From Thalassovita sp. (lineage in GTDB: Bacteria; Pseudomonadota; Alphaproteobacteria; Rhodobacterales; Rhodobacteraceae): a stretch of 64,000 bases of DNA. The stretch covers positions 2,348,315 through 2,412,314 of the forward strand of contig CP051233.1 of assembly GCA_017792425.1 (NCBI GenBank), given 5' to 3'. Under the pieces are notes generated by a model. The model made no database searches, had not been told where the DNA came from, and saw only the letters and a list, made by a program, of their open reading frames with translations. Below, one piece after another: positions 8,644 through 16,920 of the stretch. A program made the translations under genes and the position numbers. The first letter of the stretch is position 1; every line of letters begins with the position of its first letter.

Positions 8644-9269
8644 GCCGTCCAACCGCCGTTATTGCAGACGATCACGCCCTGATCCGGCAAGGCATCCGTC
8701 CGATCCTGATCTCTGCCGGAATGGACGTTGTCGCCGAAGCCGCCGATGGGTTGGAAGCCATCGCAATGGTCCGCAGCCATCGCCCGACGCTTCTGACGCT
8801 GGATATCGCCATGCCCTACGCACGCGGAATCGACGTGTTCGTAGAAGCACGCCGGTGGTCGCCCGGCACGCGGATCGTGGTGTTTTCGGGCATGACGTCC
8901 GCCGGGCTGCTGGCTGAACTGGTTCAAGCGGGCGCCGACGCCATCTTCCTCAAGCGTGAAGATATCTCTTCGTTCTCCGACGCCATTCCCCAGATCATCA
9001 TGGGCCAGCACGTCCTGGGCCCGGGGGTCCAGGATCTAGTTCAGTCTGCTCAGGACAGAAAAACCCTGACGTCGCGCGAATACCAGATCCTCAGCCTGCT
9101 GGCACAGGGCCTGAACAACCGGGACATCGCAGAACGGCTGGGTGTCAGCACGAAAACCGTGGACAACCACCGCACCAACCTGATGCGCAAGATCGAGGTT
9201 CACTCTGTCGCCGAGTTGTTGGCCTATGCGGTCAGAGAGGGTTTACTGGACGCGAACCGGGAAACTTGA
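8640..9269 (+). CDS. NarL/LuxR-family response regulator
   Basis: A 209-residue regulator with an N-terminal receiver domain (acidic pair Asp10/Asp11, phosphorylation site Asp55 in TLDIAMP, Ser83, Lys105) and a C-terminal LuxR-type helix-turn-helix (TSREYQILSLLAQGLNNRDI, then STKTVDNHRTNLMRKI). It is translationally coupled to the 7TMR-DISM kinase upstream, its expected phosphodonor. It probably controls transcription of nearby or surface/secretion genes; targets are not visible. Confidence 0.9.
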   Translation: MSRPTAVIADDHALIRQGIRPILISAGMDVVAEAADGLEAIAMVRSHRPTLLTLDIAMPYARGIDVFVEARRWSPGTRIVVFSGMTSAGLLAELVQAGADAIFLKREDISSFSDAIPQIIMGQHVLGPGVQDLVQSAQDRKTLTSREYQILSLLAQGLNNRDIAERLGVSTKTVDNHRTNLMRKIEVHSVAELLAYAVREGLLDANRET

Positions 9270-9442
9270 TCTGTGTTTGCCACCGAACTCCCGGCATTCC
9301 TTTTTCGGAACAACACAAACGCCACGCCCAAACGAAGCCGCCCGCGCCACCTACAGGGGCGGGAAGTGATGGAACTGGACCGGGTGATGGGTTCGCGGTC
9401 AAGATCAAAGGGTTCAGGCGGGTCCGGTCAGGCCACATGGGT

Positions 9443-10387
9443 TCACTTGGCCGCTTGGCCCACAGCGGCACGAGCACCCGCCCATTCGCCTTTCGCCATC
9501 AGGTCAGCCACCACCTGCGCCAGCAGTGCGCTTATGGCGGCCTGTGCGCGGGTGATGGGACGGCCAACGGGTTGGATCAAATGGGCGCGCCGCCACAGGC
9601 CGGGGTCTGCAACACGGCTGGTGTGGATCGTTCCAGCACGGGTTTCGGCCTGCACGGCATAAGCAGGCAGGATCGAAGGGCCAAAGCCTTCTGCCACCAG
9701 GCTTTTGATATTGGCGTAGGAATCGATCTCGATTGCCACTTCCGGGACCACACCTTGTGTGCGAAATTCTTCCTCGATCAATTCACGCAGCCCGTGACCC
9801 CGGCTGGGCAGCACCATCGGCACGCCGTCCAGCGCACCCAGCGCCACCTTGGGCGGCATGTCCACCTCTTGCCCCCACAGGATCACCAGTTCTTCTTCCA
9901 GCAGAACATCCGATCGGTATCCGCGGTCGGTCAGGGCGTGATACAGGATGGCCAGGTCGATCCGGTCCTCGGCCATCCACCCGGCAATGAACCCGCTCAT
10001 AGCCTCGGCGATGTTGATCGTGATTTTGGGGTATCGATCCCGCGCTGCCTGGATCAGCGGCAGCGAAACCAGTGCGCTGATGGTTCCCGGCAGGCCAACC
10101 CGCACGACACCCGAGGGGTCGGAGTCCAGACTTCGGACCTCGTCCTCCGTCCGCGTGATTTCGTCCAGGATATGTCGTGCCCGTTCCATCAGTAATTGCC
10201 CCGCCTCTGTCGGCACTACGCCGGACCGGTTGCGCAGCATCAGAGTGGTGCCCAGCTTTTCCTCCAGCGTCCGCAGGTGCAGCGACAACGCCGGTTGCGC
10301 GACATTCAGCACCTGCGATGCGCGGGTGATAGAGCCTTGCTGAGCAATCTCAACGAAGTATCGAAGCTGTCTGGTATCGAGAGTCAT
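9443..10387 (-). CDS. LysR-family transcriptional regulator of the adjacent acyl-CoA operon
   Basis: A 314-residue LysR protein. The N-terminal winged helix (TRQLRYFVEIAQQGSITRAS, then LNVAQPALSLHLRTLEEKLG) precedes a periplasmic-binding-protein-like effector domain. An earlier in-frame ATG exists at 10441, but the ATG at 10387 has AAAGGA at good spacing and gives the usual N-terminus. It is divergent from the acyl-CoA dehydrogenase gene with a 15-base LysR box between them, so it most likely activates the 10.5-14.4 kb operon in response to a pathway acid or CoA ester and represses itself. Confidence 0.88.
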   Translation of the reverse strand: MTLDTRQLRYFVEIAQQGSITRASQVLNVAQPALSLHLRTLEEKLGTTLMLRNRSGVVPTEAGQLLMERARHILDEITRTEDEVRSLDSDPSGVVRVGLPGTISALVSLPLIQAARDRYPKITINIAEAMSGFIAGWMAEDRIDLAILYHALTDRGYRSDVLLEEELVILWGQEVDMPPKVALGALDGVPMVLPSRGHGLRELIEEEFRTQGVVPEVAIEIDSYANIKSLVAEGFGPSILPAYAVQAETRAGTIHTSRVADPGLWRRAHLIQPVGRPITRAQAAISALLAQVVADLMAKGEWAGARAAVGQAAK

Positions 10388-10390
10388 GAC

Positions 10391-10405
10391 ATACATCCTT
10401 TGTAT
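10391..10405. promoter_or_regulatory. Candidate LysR operator between divergent genes
   Basis: ATACA-TCCTT-TGTAT is a perfect 15-base palindrome of the T-N11-A LysR type, four bases from the LysR start codon. A second inverted repeat, TAGGCA (10408-10413) and TGCCTA (10429-10434), lies on the side of the acyl-CoA dehydrogenase. Together they fit the usual recognition and activation sites of an autoregulated LysR pair. Confidence 0.6.
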
Positions 10406-10488
10406 GGTAGGCATCTGAAACATATATTTGCCTAATGGCAACCCCGCTGCCTATGTTGGCGCAAATCCGACAAACGAAAGCTGATTTC

Positions 10489-11649
10489 ATGAACTTTCTG
10501 ACCGACAACTACCAGGACATCCGCGACGGCGTGAAGGCGCTGTGCGCCCAGTTCCCCGCCGAATACCACCGCAAGGTGGACGAGGAGAAAGCCTATCCCG
10601 AGGCCTTCGTTGACGCGCTGACCAAAGAAGGCTGGATGGCCGCGCTGATCCCCGAAGAATACGGCGGATCGGGCCTGGGATTGATCGAGGCCAGCGTCAT
10701 CATGGAAGAGATCAACCGCGCAGGCGGAAATTCCGGCGCCTGCCACGGGCAGATGTACAACATGAACACGCTGGTGCGCCACGGATCAGAGGAACAGCGC
10801 CAGAAATACCTGCCCCGGATCGCCTCGGGTGAATTGCGCCTGCAGTCCATGGGCGTGACCGAACCCACCACCGGCACCGACACCACCAAGATCAAGACCA
10901 CCGCCGTCAAGAAGGATGGCCGCTATGTCATCAACGGGCAAAAGGTCTGGATCAGCCGGGTGCAGCATTCCGATTTCATGATCCTGCTGGCCCGCACCAC
11001 CCCTCTGGCCGAGGTGAAAAAGAAATCCGATGGCCTGTCGATCTTCCTTGTCGATATCAAGGAAGCGATGAAAACCGGGATGGAGGTCAAACCGATCCCG
11101 AATATGGTCAACCACGAAACCAATGAGCTGTTCTTCGACAACCTTGAAATCCCCGAGGAAAACCTGATCGGCGAAGAGGGCAAGGGGTTCAAGTACATCC
11201 TGACCGGGCTGAACGCCGAACGCGCGCTGATCGCGGCGGAATGTATCGGGGATGGCTATTGGTTCACCGACAAGGTCACGGCATATGTCAAGGAACGGCA
11301 GGTGTTCGGGCGGCCGATCGGCATGAACCAGGGGGTGCAGTTCCCCATCGCCGAAGCGTTCATCGAAGTCGAAGCCGCCAACCTGATGCGCTACAAGGCC
11401 TGCGCGCTGTATGACGCGGGCCAACCATGCGGGGCCGAGGCGAACATGGCCAAGTACCTGGCCGCCAAGGCAAGCTGGGAAGCAGCGAACGCCTGTATCC
11501 AGTTTCACGGCGGGTTCGGCTTTGCCAATGAATACGATGTTGAACGCAAGTTCCGTGAAACCCGACTGTACCAAGTGGCGCCAATTTCCACCAACCTGAT
11601 CCTGTCCTTCGTCGCCGAACATATCCTTGGCATGCCGAGGTCGTTCTGA
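10489..11649 (+). CDS. Acyl-CoA dehydrogenase
   Basis: A 386-residue flavoprotein with the three-part acyl-CoA dehydrogenase layout: an N-terminal helical domain (PEEYGGSGLG), a middle beta domain (MGVTEPTTGTDT, INGQKVWISR) and a C-terminal helical domain (QFHGGFGFANEYDVER). It inserts an alpha-beta double bond into an acyl-CoA, passing electrons to ETF. Where many relatives have the catalytic YEGT glutamate, this one reads LYQVAPISTN, typical of a distinct subgroup, so substrate range is uncertain. The start is set at 10489, since an earlier ATG at 10435 gives an untypical leader over the promoter. The next gene overlaps its stop by one base. Confidence 0.88.
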   Translation: MNFLTDNYQDIRDGVKALCAQFPAEYHRKVDEEKAYPEAFVDALTKEGWMAALIPEEYGGSGLGLIEASVIMEEINRAGGNSGACHGQMYNMNTLVRHGSEEQRQKYLPRIASGELRLQSMGVTEPTTGTDTTKIKTTAVKKDGRYVINGQKVWISRVQHSDFMILLARTTPLAEVKKKSDGLSIFLVDIKEAMKTGMEVKPIPNMVNHETNELFFDNLEIPEENLIGEEGKGFKYILTGLNAERALIAAECIGDGYWFTDKVTAYVKERQVFGRPIGMNQGVQFPIAEAFIEVEAANLMRYKACALYDAGQPCGAEANMAKYLAAKASWEAANACIQFHGGFGFANEYDVERKFRETRLYQVAPISTNLILSFVAEHILGMPRSF

Positions 11650-12743
11650 TGCTGCCGCTGCAGGGGCTGGAAGTCGTCACTATTGAACAGGCCGTGGCGG
11701 GGCCTCTGGCGTCTTGCCGTTTGGCTGACGCGGGGGCGCATGTGGTCAAGGTCGAACGGCCAGAGGGTGATTTCGCCCGTGGCTATGATGACGTGGCCAA
11801 TGGTCAGGCCAGCTATTTCGTGTGGCTGAACCGGGGCAAGGACAGCGTCACACTGGATCTGACCGCAGACGCGGGCAAGGCCGCGCTGGCCGATCTAGTC
11901 GCCGGGGCGGATGTGCTGATCCAGAACCTGAAACCCGGATCTCTGGCGCGTCTGGGGTTCGATCTGGGCCGGCTGCATGCTGAAAACCCGCGGCTGATTT
12001 CCTGTTCCATTTCCGGCTATGGCGAGGACGGACCGATGGCCGACCGCAAGGCCTATGACCTGCTGGTGCAGGCCGAAAGCGGGCTGTGCTCCATCACCGG
12101 CGGGCCGACGGAACCATCGCGCGTGGGCACTTCGGTGGTTGATATCGCTACCGGGTCCACCGCCTACGAGGCGATTCTGGAGGCGATCATCGGGCGTGGC
12201 GTCACGGGCAAGGGCGCGCGGATTTCGGTGTCGATGTTCGACGTGATGGCCGAATGGCTGACCGTACCGCTGCTGAACCACGAAGGCGGCAAAAGTCCGC
12301 GCCGCGTCGGTCTGGCCCACCCCTCTATCGCGCCCTACGGGGTATTTCAGCCGAAATCCGGCGCGCCGATCCTGATCTCTATCCAGTCGGACCGCGAATG
12401 GCGGGTTCTGGCGCGGGACTTCATCGGCGATGACAGCCTTGCCACTGACCCGCGTTTTGCCACCAACGTGGCGCGGGTCGCGCACCGTACCGAAACCGAC
12501 TCTATCGTGGCTGCAGCCTTTGCGCGCTACACCTCGGAAAAGGCCGTTGCCCTGCTGAGCGACGCCAATATCGCGCTGGCCCAGGTCAATGACATGGAGG
12601 GCCTTTCCGCCCATCCCCACCTACGCCGCATCACCGTTGGCAGCCCGAACGGCCCCGTCAGCTTTCCGGCCCCCGGCGCGCGCTTTATCGGGCAGGATCG
12701 TAGCTATGGTCCCGTCCCGGCCCTGAACCCGTTGGAGAGATAA
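11649..12743 (+). CDS. Family III (CaiB/BaiF) CoA-transferase
   Basis: A 364-residue CoA-transferase with the family III N-terminal signature (QAVAGPLASCRLADAGAHVV, KVERPEGD) and the SISGYGEDGP segment. The family moves CoA between carboxylic acids, using a conserved aspartate as the transient anhydride; the candidate here is in KAYDLLVQAESG. In context with a mesaconyl-CoA-type hydratase and a CitE-type lyase it would activate a C5 dicarboxylate such as itaconate, mesaconate or citramalate (inference). Its start overlaps the upstream stop (TGATG) and the downstream hydratase follows directly. Confidence 0.87.
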   Translation: MLPLQGLEVVTIEQAVAGPLASCRLADAGAHVVKVERPEGDFARGYDDVANGQASYFVWLNRGKDSVTLDLTADAGKAALADLVAGADVLIQNLKPGSLARLGFDLGRLHAENPRLISCSISGYGEDGPMADRKAYDLLVQAESGLCSITGGPTEPSRVGTSVVDIATGSTAYEAILEAIIGRGVTGKGARISVSMFDVMAEWLTVPLLNHEGGKSPRRVGLAHPSIAPYGVFQPKSGAPILISIQSDREWRVLARDFIGDDSLATDPRFATNVARVAHRTETDSIVAAAFARYTSEKAVALLSDANIALAQVNDMEGLSAHPHLRRITVGSPNGPVSFPAPGARFIGQDRSYGPVPALNPLER

Positions 12744-13580
12744 ATGGAAATCGACATCGACCACCTGCGCGGCTGGATCGGCAAGAGCCAGTCCGACAGC
12801 GAAACGCTGAGCCCCACCACGGTGCGCCAGTTCGCGGCGACCTTTGACCGCGACTGGCCGGCCGCGCCGGGGGACGAGGCGCCACTGCTGATCCACCTGT
12901 GCCTGGCCCAGCCAATAGCGCCCATGTCTGCGCTTGGCCGTGATGGCCACCCCGCGCTCGGCAGGTTTCTGCCCCCTGTCCCTCTGCCCCGGCGGATGTG
13001 GGCGGGCGGGGAGTTTTCCTTTCACGGACCGATCCGGGTGGGGGAAACCGTCACCCGCCATTCGACAATCCGTGATGTGACCCTGAAGCAGGGCCGCACC
13101 GGCGCGCTGTGTTTCGTCACCGTGGAGCACGATATCACCAGCGACGGTCGCCCGGTCCTGACTGAACGCCAGGATATTGTCTATCGTGACATGACCCCGG
13201 CAACCAAGCCCAAGACCGACCCCGCTCCGGCCCTCGCAGGCGAACATCGCCGCTCGATAGAGCCCACGCCAACCCTGCTGTTCCGCTATTCGGCGCTGAC
13301 ATTCAACGGCCACCGCATCCATTACGATAAGGCGTTCTGCACTGGAACCGAGGGCTATCCCGGCCTTGTCGTGCACGGACCCATGCAGGCCACGCTGCTG
13401 TGCCAGATGGCCGCCGACATCGGTGGCAAACCGCCCGCCCGGTTCCGCTTCCGCAGCCTGTCACCACTGTTCGACAACACCGACATGACGCTGAACGCCA
13501 GCACCGACGGCGACGCCCTGACCCTGTGGACCGCCCGCACCGGCGGCCCTGTCGCAATGGAGGCCCACGCCGAATGGTAA
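12744..13580 (+). CDS. Mesaconyl-C4-CoA hydratase-type MaoC/FAS1-like dehydratase
   Basis: A 278-residue double hot-dog protein close in layout to mesaconyl-C4-CoA hydratase and HTD2-type 3-hydroxyacyl dehydratases. The N-terminal half has RRMWAGGEFSFHGPIRVGE; the C-terminal half has the hydratase 2-like segment FRYSALTFNGHRIHYD followed by VVHGPMQATLL. The family hydrates an unsaturated C4/C5 dicarboxyl-CoA, for example mesaconyl-C4-CoA to citramalyl-CoA. It sits between the CoA-transferase and the lyase and overlaps the lyase start by seven bases, so all three act in sequence. Confidence 0.82.
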   Translation: MEIDIDHLRGWIGKSQSDSETLSPTTVRQFAATFDRDWPAAPGDEAPLLIHLCLAQPIAPMSALGRDGHPALGRFLPPVPLPRRMWAGGEFSFHGPIRVGETVTRHSTIRDVTLKQGRTGALCFVTVEHDITSDGRPVLTERQDIVYRDMTPATKPKTDPAPALAGEHRRSIEPTPTLLFRYSALTFNGHRIHYDKAFCTGTEGYPGLVVHGPMQATLLCQMAADIGGKPPARFRFRSLSPLFDNTDMTLNASTDGDALTLWTARTGGPVAMEAHAEW

Positions 13581-14365
13581 CAGCCATCCAGACCCCGCTG
13601 TTCGTCCCTGCCAACCGCCCCGAGCGCTTTGCCAAGGCCGCCGCATCGGGCGCAAACGCAGTGATCCTGGACTTGGAGGACGCCGTCGCCGCCGCTGACA
13701 AGGACGCGGCCCGCGCACAACTGGACGCTGGCTTTGCACCGCTTCCGGTACTCGTGCGCATCAACGCGCACGGCACGCCCTGGCACGACGCCGATCTGGC
13801 GGCCGTGATCAGGGCAGGCTTTGCCGCTGTCATCCTGCCCAAGGCGGAACAGCCCAGCCAGGTAGCCGCGACCGCCGCCACGTTGAACGACACCCCCCTG
13901 ATCGCCTTGATCGAATCCGCGCAAGGACTGGCCAACGCCCGCGCCATCGCGGCGCTGGACGGCGTAGCGCGCTTAGCCTTCGGGTCGGTAGATTTTTGCG
14001 CCGATCTGGGTTGCGCCCATCAGCAAGAAGTCCTGCTGCCCGCCCGCAGTGAACTGGTTCTGGCCTCGCGCCTTGCCGGGATCGCGCCGCCGATCGACGG
14101 TGTGACCGTACAACTGGACGATCCCGCCATTGCCGAAGGGGACGCCGCCCACGCCCGTGCCCTTGGCATGACCGGCAAGCTGTGTATCCATCCCCGCCAG
14201 ATTGATCCCATCCGCCGCGCCTTCGCGCCGTCTGCGGCAGAGCTGGTCTGGGCGCGCCGGGTTCTGGCCGCCGGAGAAGGCGCGGTGTCCGTCGATGGCC
14301 AGATGGTGGACGCCCCCGTCCGCATCCGCGCCCACGCTATCCTGAACGCCGCCGCGAACGGATGA
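13574..14365 (+). CDS. CitE-family CoA-ester lyase (citramalyl-/malyl-CoA lyase-like)
   Basis: A 263-residue HpcH/HpaI-CitE aldolase barrel: LFVPANRPERF, metal and substrate segments ILDLEDAV, VRINAHGTPWH, LIALIESAQGL, and GSVDFCADLG. It cleaves a 3-hydroxy dicarboxyl-CoA into acetyl-CoA and a 2-oxo acid; citramalyl-CoA would give acetyl-CoA and pyruvate. The start is the ATG at 13574 overlapping the hydratase end, which gives the standard N-terminus. With its neighbours it completes an activation-hydration-cleavage sequence like the bacterial itaconate route. Confidence 0.87.
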   Translation: MVTAIQTPLFVPANRPERFAKAAASGANAVILDLEDAVAAADKDAARAQLDAGFAPLPVLVRINAHGTPWHDADLAAVIRAGFAAVILPKAEQPSQVAATAATLNDTPLIALIESAQGLANARAIAALDGVARLAFGSVDFCADLGCAHQQEVLLPARSELVLASRLAGIAPPIDGVTVQLDDPAIAEGDAAHARALGMTGKLCIHPRQIDPIRRAFAPSAAELVWARRVLAAGEGAVSVDGQMVDAPVRIRAHAILNAAANG

Positions 14366-14475
14366 TCCCCAAACCGCAGATTATCCTGATCCCCGGCCTG
14401 CAGAACGACTCCGATCTCTGTGGCTGGGGGTGTCAGACCAATTCTGGCAAGTCTCGCCAAAGGCAGTGGCCCTGA
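14362..14475 (+). pseudogene. Truncated alpha/beta-hydrolase gene start
   Basis: An ATG overlaps the lyase stop codon (ATGA). The first 20 or so codons read MIPKPQIILIPGLQND, the typical first strand and oxyanion region of an alpha/beta-hydrolase. The homology then dissolves and a stop comes at codon 38. The remaining 240 or so expected residues are absent. It looks like the last gene of the C5 operon, cut off by a deletion or rearrangement next to the convergent sulfatase. Confidence 0.5.
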
Positions 14476-14480
14476 CCACC

Positions 14481-14533
14481 GCAATCGCCCGCCCCGCTGC
14501 GCGAAATGATAGCTCCGCGCGTCGGGCGATTGC
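14481..14533. terminator. Long inverted repeat between convergent operons
   Basis: Eleven-base perfect arms GCAATCGCCCG (14481-14491) and CGGGCGATTGC (14523-14533) flank a 31-base loop that is itself GC-rich. It sits between the end of the plus-strand C5 operon and the end of the minus-strand sulfatase, so it probably ends transcription in both directions. There is no T run, so it may be a processing or blocking structure instead. Confidence 0.45.
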
Positions 14534-14574
14534 ACAACCTGCACCGATCGGCGTAAACTGTCAGCACAAGCGGC

Positions 14575-16500
14575 TTACGCCCCTGCCGGCGTGACGACGT
14601 TGAACATGGGGTTGAAATCGTCCAGCGCGGCAAACAGGGTTTCGACAGCGCGCTTGTCGCCCTTAATAGCCACCTCTTCAGCCTGCAGGTCACTGGCCCC
14701 GACGGCAAGCCGCGCGATGGCGGCATGCGTCAGTGACATCGTCGCTACCGCCCCGGCATCGAACTTGTTCACCAGATGTGTCAGGCAGCCGCGTGACAGG
14801 GTCATCGCCAGTGACTCTTGCCGGTCGGTGATGTCCAGGTTGATGACGAACGCCTTGTCGCGCACCTTTTCCGGAATCAGCCTGACGCCGAGGTAATCCA
14901 GCATCGTTGAAACGCTCATCGCCTGCATCAGGTCCGGGCCGAGGGTCTTGGAAATGGTCATCGCCATGACACCTTGCCGCAGTTCTTGCGCGGCATACAG
15001 ATAGGCGTTTCGCCAAGTGCCGGACTCTGACTGATAGCCAAGCTGCTCATAGGCATCGGCCAGTAGATCTCGGGCCTGGGCGTTGGCCGGGTCGGCATAG
15101 ACCAGCTTACCTATGATTTCCGTCACCCAGCGAAATTCGCCCTTGTCGAAATCCTCTTGCGCGCGTTCCAGGACCGCCTCCGCACCGCCCATGTAGTCGA
15201 TGGTCCGTTGCGCCGATTGCGCCGATGGCAGCGGGTGCAGATTGGCTGGGTTGCCGTCATACCAACTCAGGTACCGCTGGTAAACCGCCTTGGAGTTGTG
15301 GTTGACCGTACCGTAGTATCCGCGACAAGACCACTGCGCCTGCAGCGCCTCAGGCAAGGTCAGATTTTCCGCGATCTCATCGGGTTTGCCGCCGCGATTG
15401 GCGCCGCGCAGGGTCTGGTCGTGGATGAACTTGTATAGATCACGGTGGATCGACAGCAGTTCCATGACGCGATCGCGGCCCCAGGTCGGCCAGTGATGCT
15501 GGGCAATCAGCACATCGGCCTTGTCGGCATAAAGCTCGATCGCATCGCCAATGTATTTTGACCACACCAATGGATCACGCACGACCGCGCCCCGGATCGG
15601 GCAGAAGTTATGCAGGTTGTGTGTCACGTTTTCCGCCATGTTCAACACCCGCAGGCCAGGAAAGAACATGTGCATTTCCGCCGGGGCCTCGGAATCCGGG
15701 GCCATGTAGAATTCTATCTCCACCCCATCGATCACATGGGTTTCCGTCTTGTCCGCGATCAGTTGTGTCGGCGCGATCAGCGACCGCGCGCCCTTGGTGA
15801 CAGTCTTGCCCAGACCGGTATCGACCGCGCCCCGGATACCGGGCTGCAGCAATGTGCCGAATTGGAACTGGGCGCGGCGATAGGTGGCGGTGCCGCTCAG
15901 AACGTTTTCACCTTCGATGGCTTCCAGGAAGCCATCTGGTGCGATGACGCGGACCTTGCCGGCGGCAACGTCCTGTTCGTCGATCACGCCCTTGACGCCG
16001 CCATAGTGATCGGGGTGGCTGTGGCTGTAGATCACCGCAACGACCGGGCGATGCGGACGATGGGCAAAGAAAAGGTCGATACAGGCGCGCGCTGTTTCGA
16101 CCGACGTCACCGGATCAATGATGATCAGGCCGCTTTCGCCTTCGATGATGGTCATGTTGGACAGGTCCAGCCCGCGCACTTGGTAAACGCGATCACACAC
16201 CACGAACAGCCCCGCGATCCGGTTCAACTGGGCCTGTCGCCACAGGCTGGGATTGACGGTATCGGGGGCCTTATCCAGATCGGCGACAAATTCAAAGACC
16301 TGCGTATCCCAGACGGTGCGGCCCTGATCGTTAGCCACTTGGCGCGGCGCTTCGGCGATCAGGCCGCGCCGGGCATCCTCGAAATCCCGCTGGTCAGCGA
16401 ACGGCAGACTTTGAGCCATCGCCGCGTTTGCCGCGATGGTCGCGGCATGGGCCGGTTTCGGGTCTTCGCGTTGTGCACGAGTGTCACGGGTTCCGGTCAT
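14575..16500 (-). CDS. SdsA-type alkyl sulfatase (metallo-beta-lactamase fold)
   Basis: A 641-residue protein of the usual size for SdsA1/BDS1 alkyl sulfatases: a metallo-beta-lactamase domain with the binuclear zinc motif SHSHPDH (about 159-165), further ligand regions AENVTHNLHN and QHHWPTWGRD, a helical dimerisation domain, and an SCP2-like C-terminal domain that binds the alkyl chain. These enzymes remove sulfate from medium-chain or secondary alkyl sulfates, giving the alcohol. No convincing Sec signal was seen, so it may be cytoplasmic. It is the last gene of the operon that starts at 22353 and ends two bases after its neighbour's stop region, so the pathway may start from a sulfate ester. 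Confidence 0.9.
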   Translation of the reverse strand: MTGTRDTRAQREDPKPAHAATIAANAAMAQSLPFADQRDFEDARRGLIAEAPRQVANDQGRTVWDTQVFEFVADLDKAPDTVNPSLWRQAQLNRIAGLFVVCDRVYQVRGLDLSNMTIIEGESGLIIIDPVTSVETARACIDLFFAHRPHRPVVAVIYSHSHPDHYGGVKGVIDEQDVAAGKVRVIAPDGFLEAIEGENVLSGTATYRRAQFQFGTLLQPGIRGAVDTGLGKTVTKGARSLIAPTQLIADKTETHVIDGVEIEFYMAPDSEAPAEMHMFFPGLRVLNMAENVTHNLHNFCPIRGAVVRDPLVWSKYIGDAIELYADKADVLIAQHHWPTWGRDRVMELLSIHRDLYKFIHDQTLRGANRGGKPDEIAENLTLPEALQAQWSCRGYYGTVNHNSKAVYQRYLSWYDGNPANLHPLPSAQSAQRTIDYMGGAEAVLERAQEDFDKGEFRWVTEIIGKLVYADPANAQARDLLADAYEQLGYQSESGTWRNAYLYAAQELRQGVMAMTISKTLGPDLMQAMSVSTMLDYLGVRLIPEKVRDKAFVINLDITDRQESLAMTLSRGCLTHLVNKFDAGAVATMSLTHAAIARLAVGASDLQAEEVAIKGDKRAVETLFAALDDFNPMFNVVTPAGA

Positions 16501-16503
16501 TGT

Positions 16504-16920
16504 TCATTGTCCTTCTTCTGGTGTGGCCAGACGGAATTTAGCCAGCGCGACCCCTGCTTCGGTCACGATGTCCAAGAGCACGCGCGCGCCGGGGTGCAGC
16601 GCGGTGCCGCCTTGGGAATTCACAATATTGGTCAGAAGCCGGGGTCCTTCGTCGAGTTCGACGATGGTCACGTCATACGGCACCTTGTCCTCGAAATAAC
16701 TGGCATAGGCCCGGTGATAGACGACCCAGGACACCACCCGTCCCCTGCCCGACGCAATAACCCATTCAGGGGCATCCGCCAGGCATCCGGGGCAATAGCG
16801 CCGCGCAGGCAGCCATTTGTTCCCGCAGGCGCGGCAGTTCTGATAGCGTAGCTCACCAGCCTGCAGCCCGTCCCAGTAAGGGCGGTTGATCTCAGTTATT
16901 TCAGGGGTTGGAAAGCTCAT
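16504..16920 (-). CDS. DUF35 OB-fold protein with N-terminal zinc ribbon
   Basis: A 138-residue protein: a rubredoxin-like zinc ribbon with two CxxC pairs (CRACGNKWLPARRYCPGC, about 30-47) followed by an OB-fold (GRGRVVSWVVYHRAY, then PYDVTIVELDEGPRLLTNIV). Such proteins form complexes with thiolase-fold enzymes or MaoC hydratases, for example ChsH2 with Ltp2. It overlaps the thiolase-like gene upstream by four bases, strong evidence that the two proteins work as one complex. Confidence 0.85.
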   Translation of the reverse strand: MSFPTPEITEINRPYWDGLQAGELRYQNCRACGNKWLPARRYCPGCLADAPEWVIASGRGRVVSWVVYHRAYASYFEDKVPYDVTIVELDEGPRLLTNIVNSQGGTALHPGARVLLDIVTEAGVALAKFRLATPEEGQ

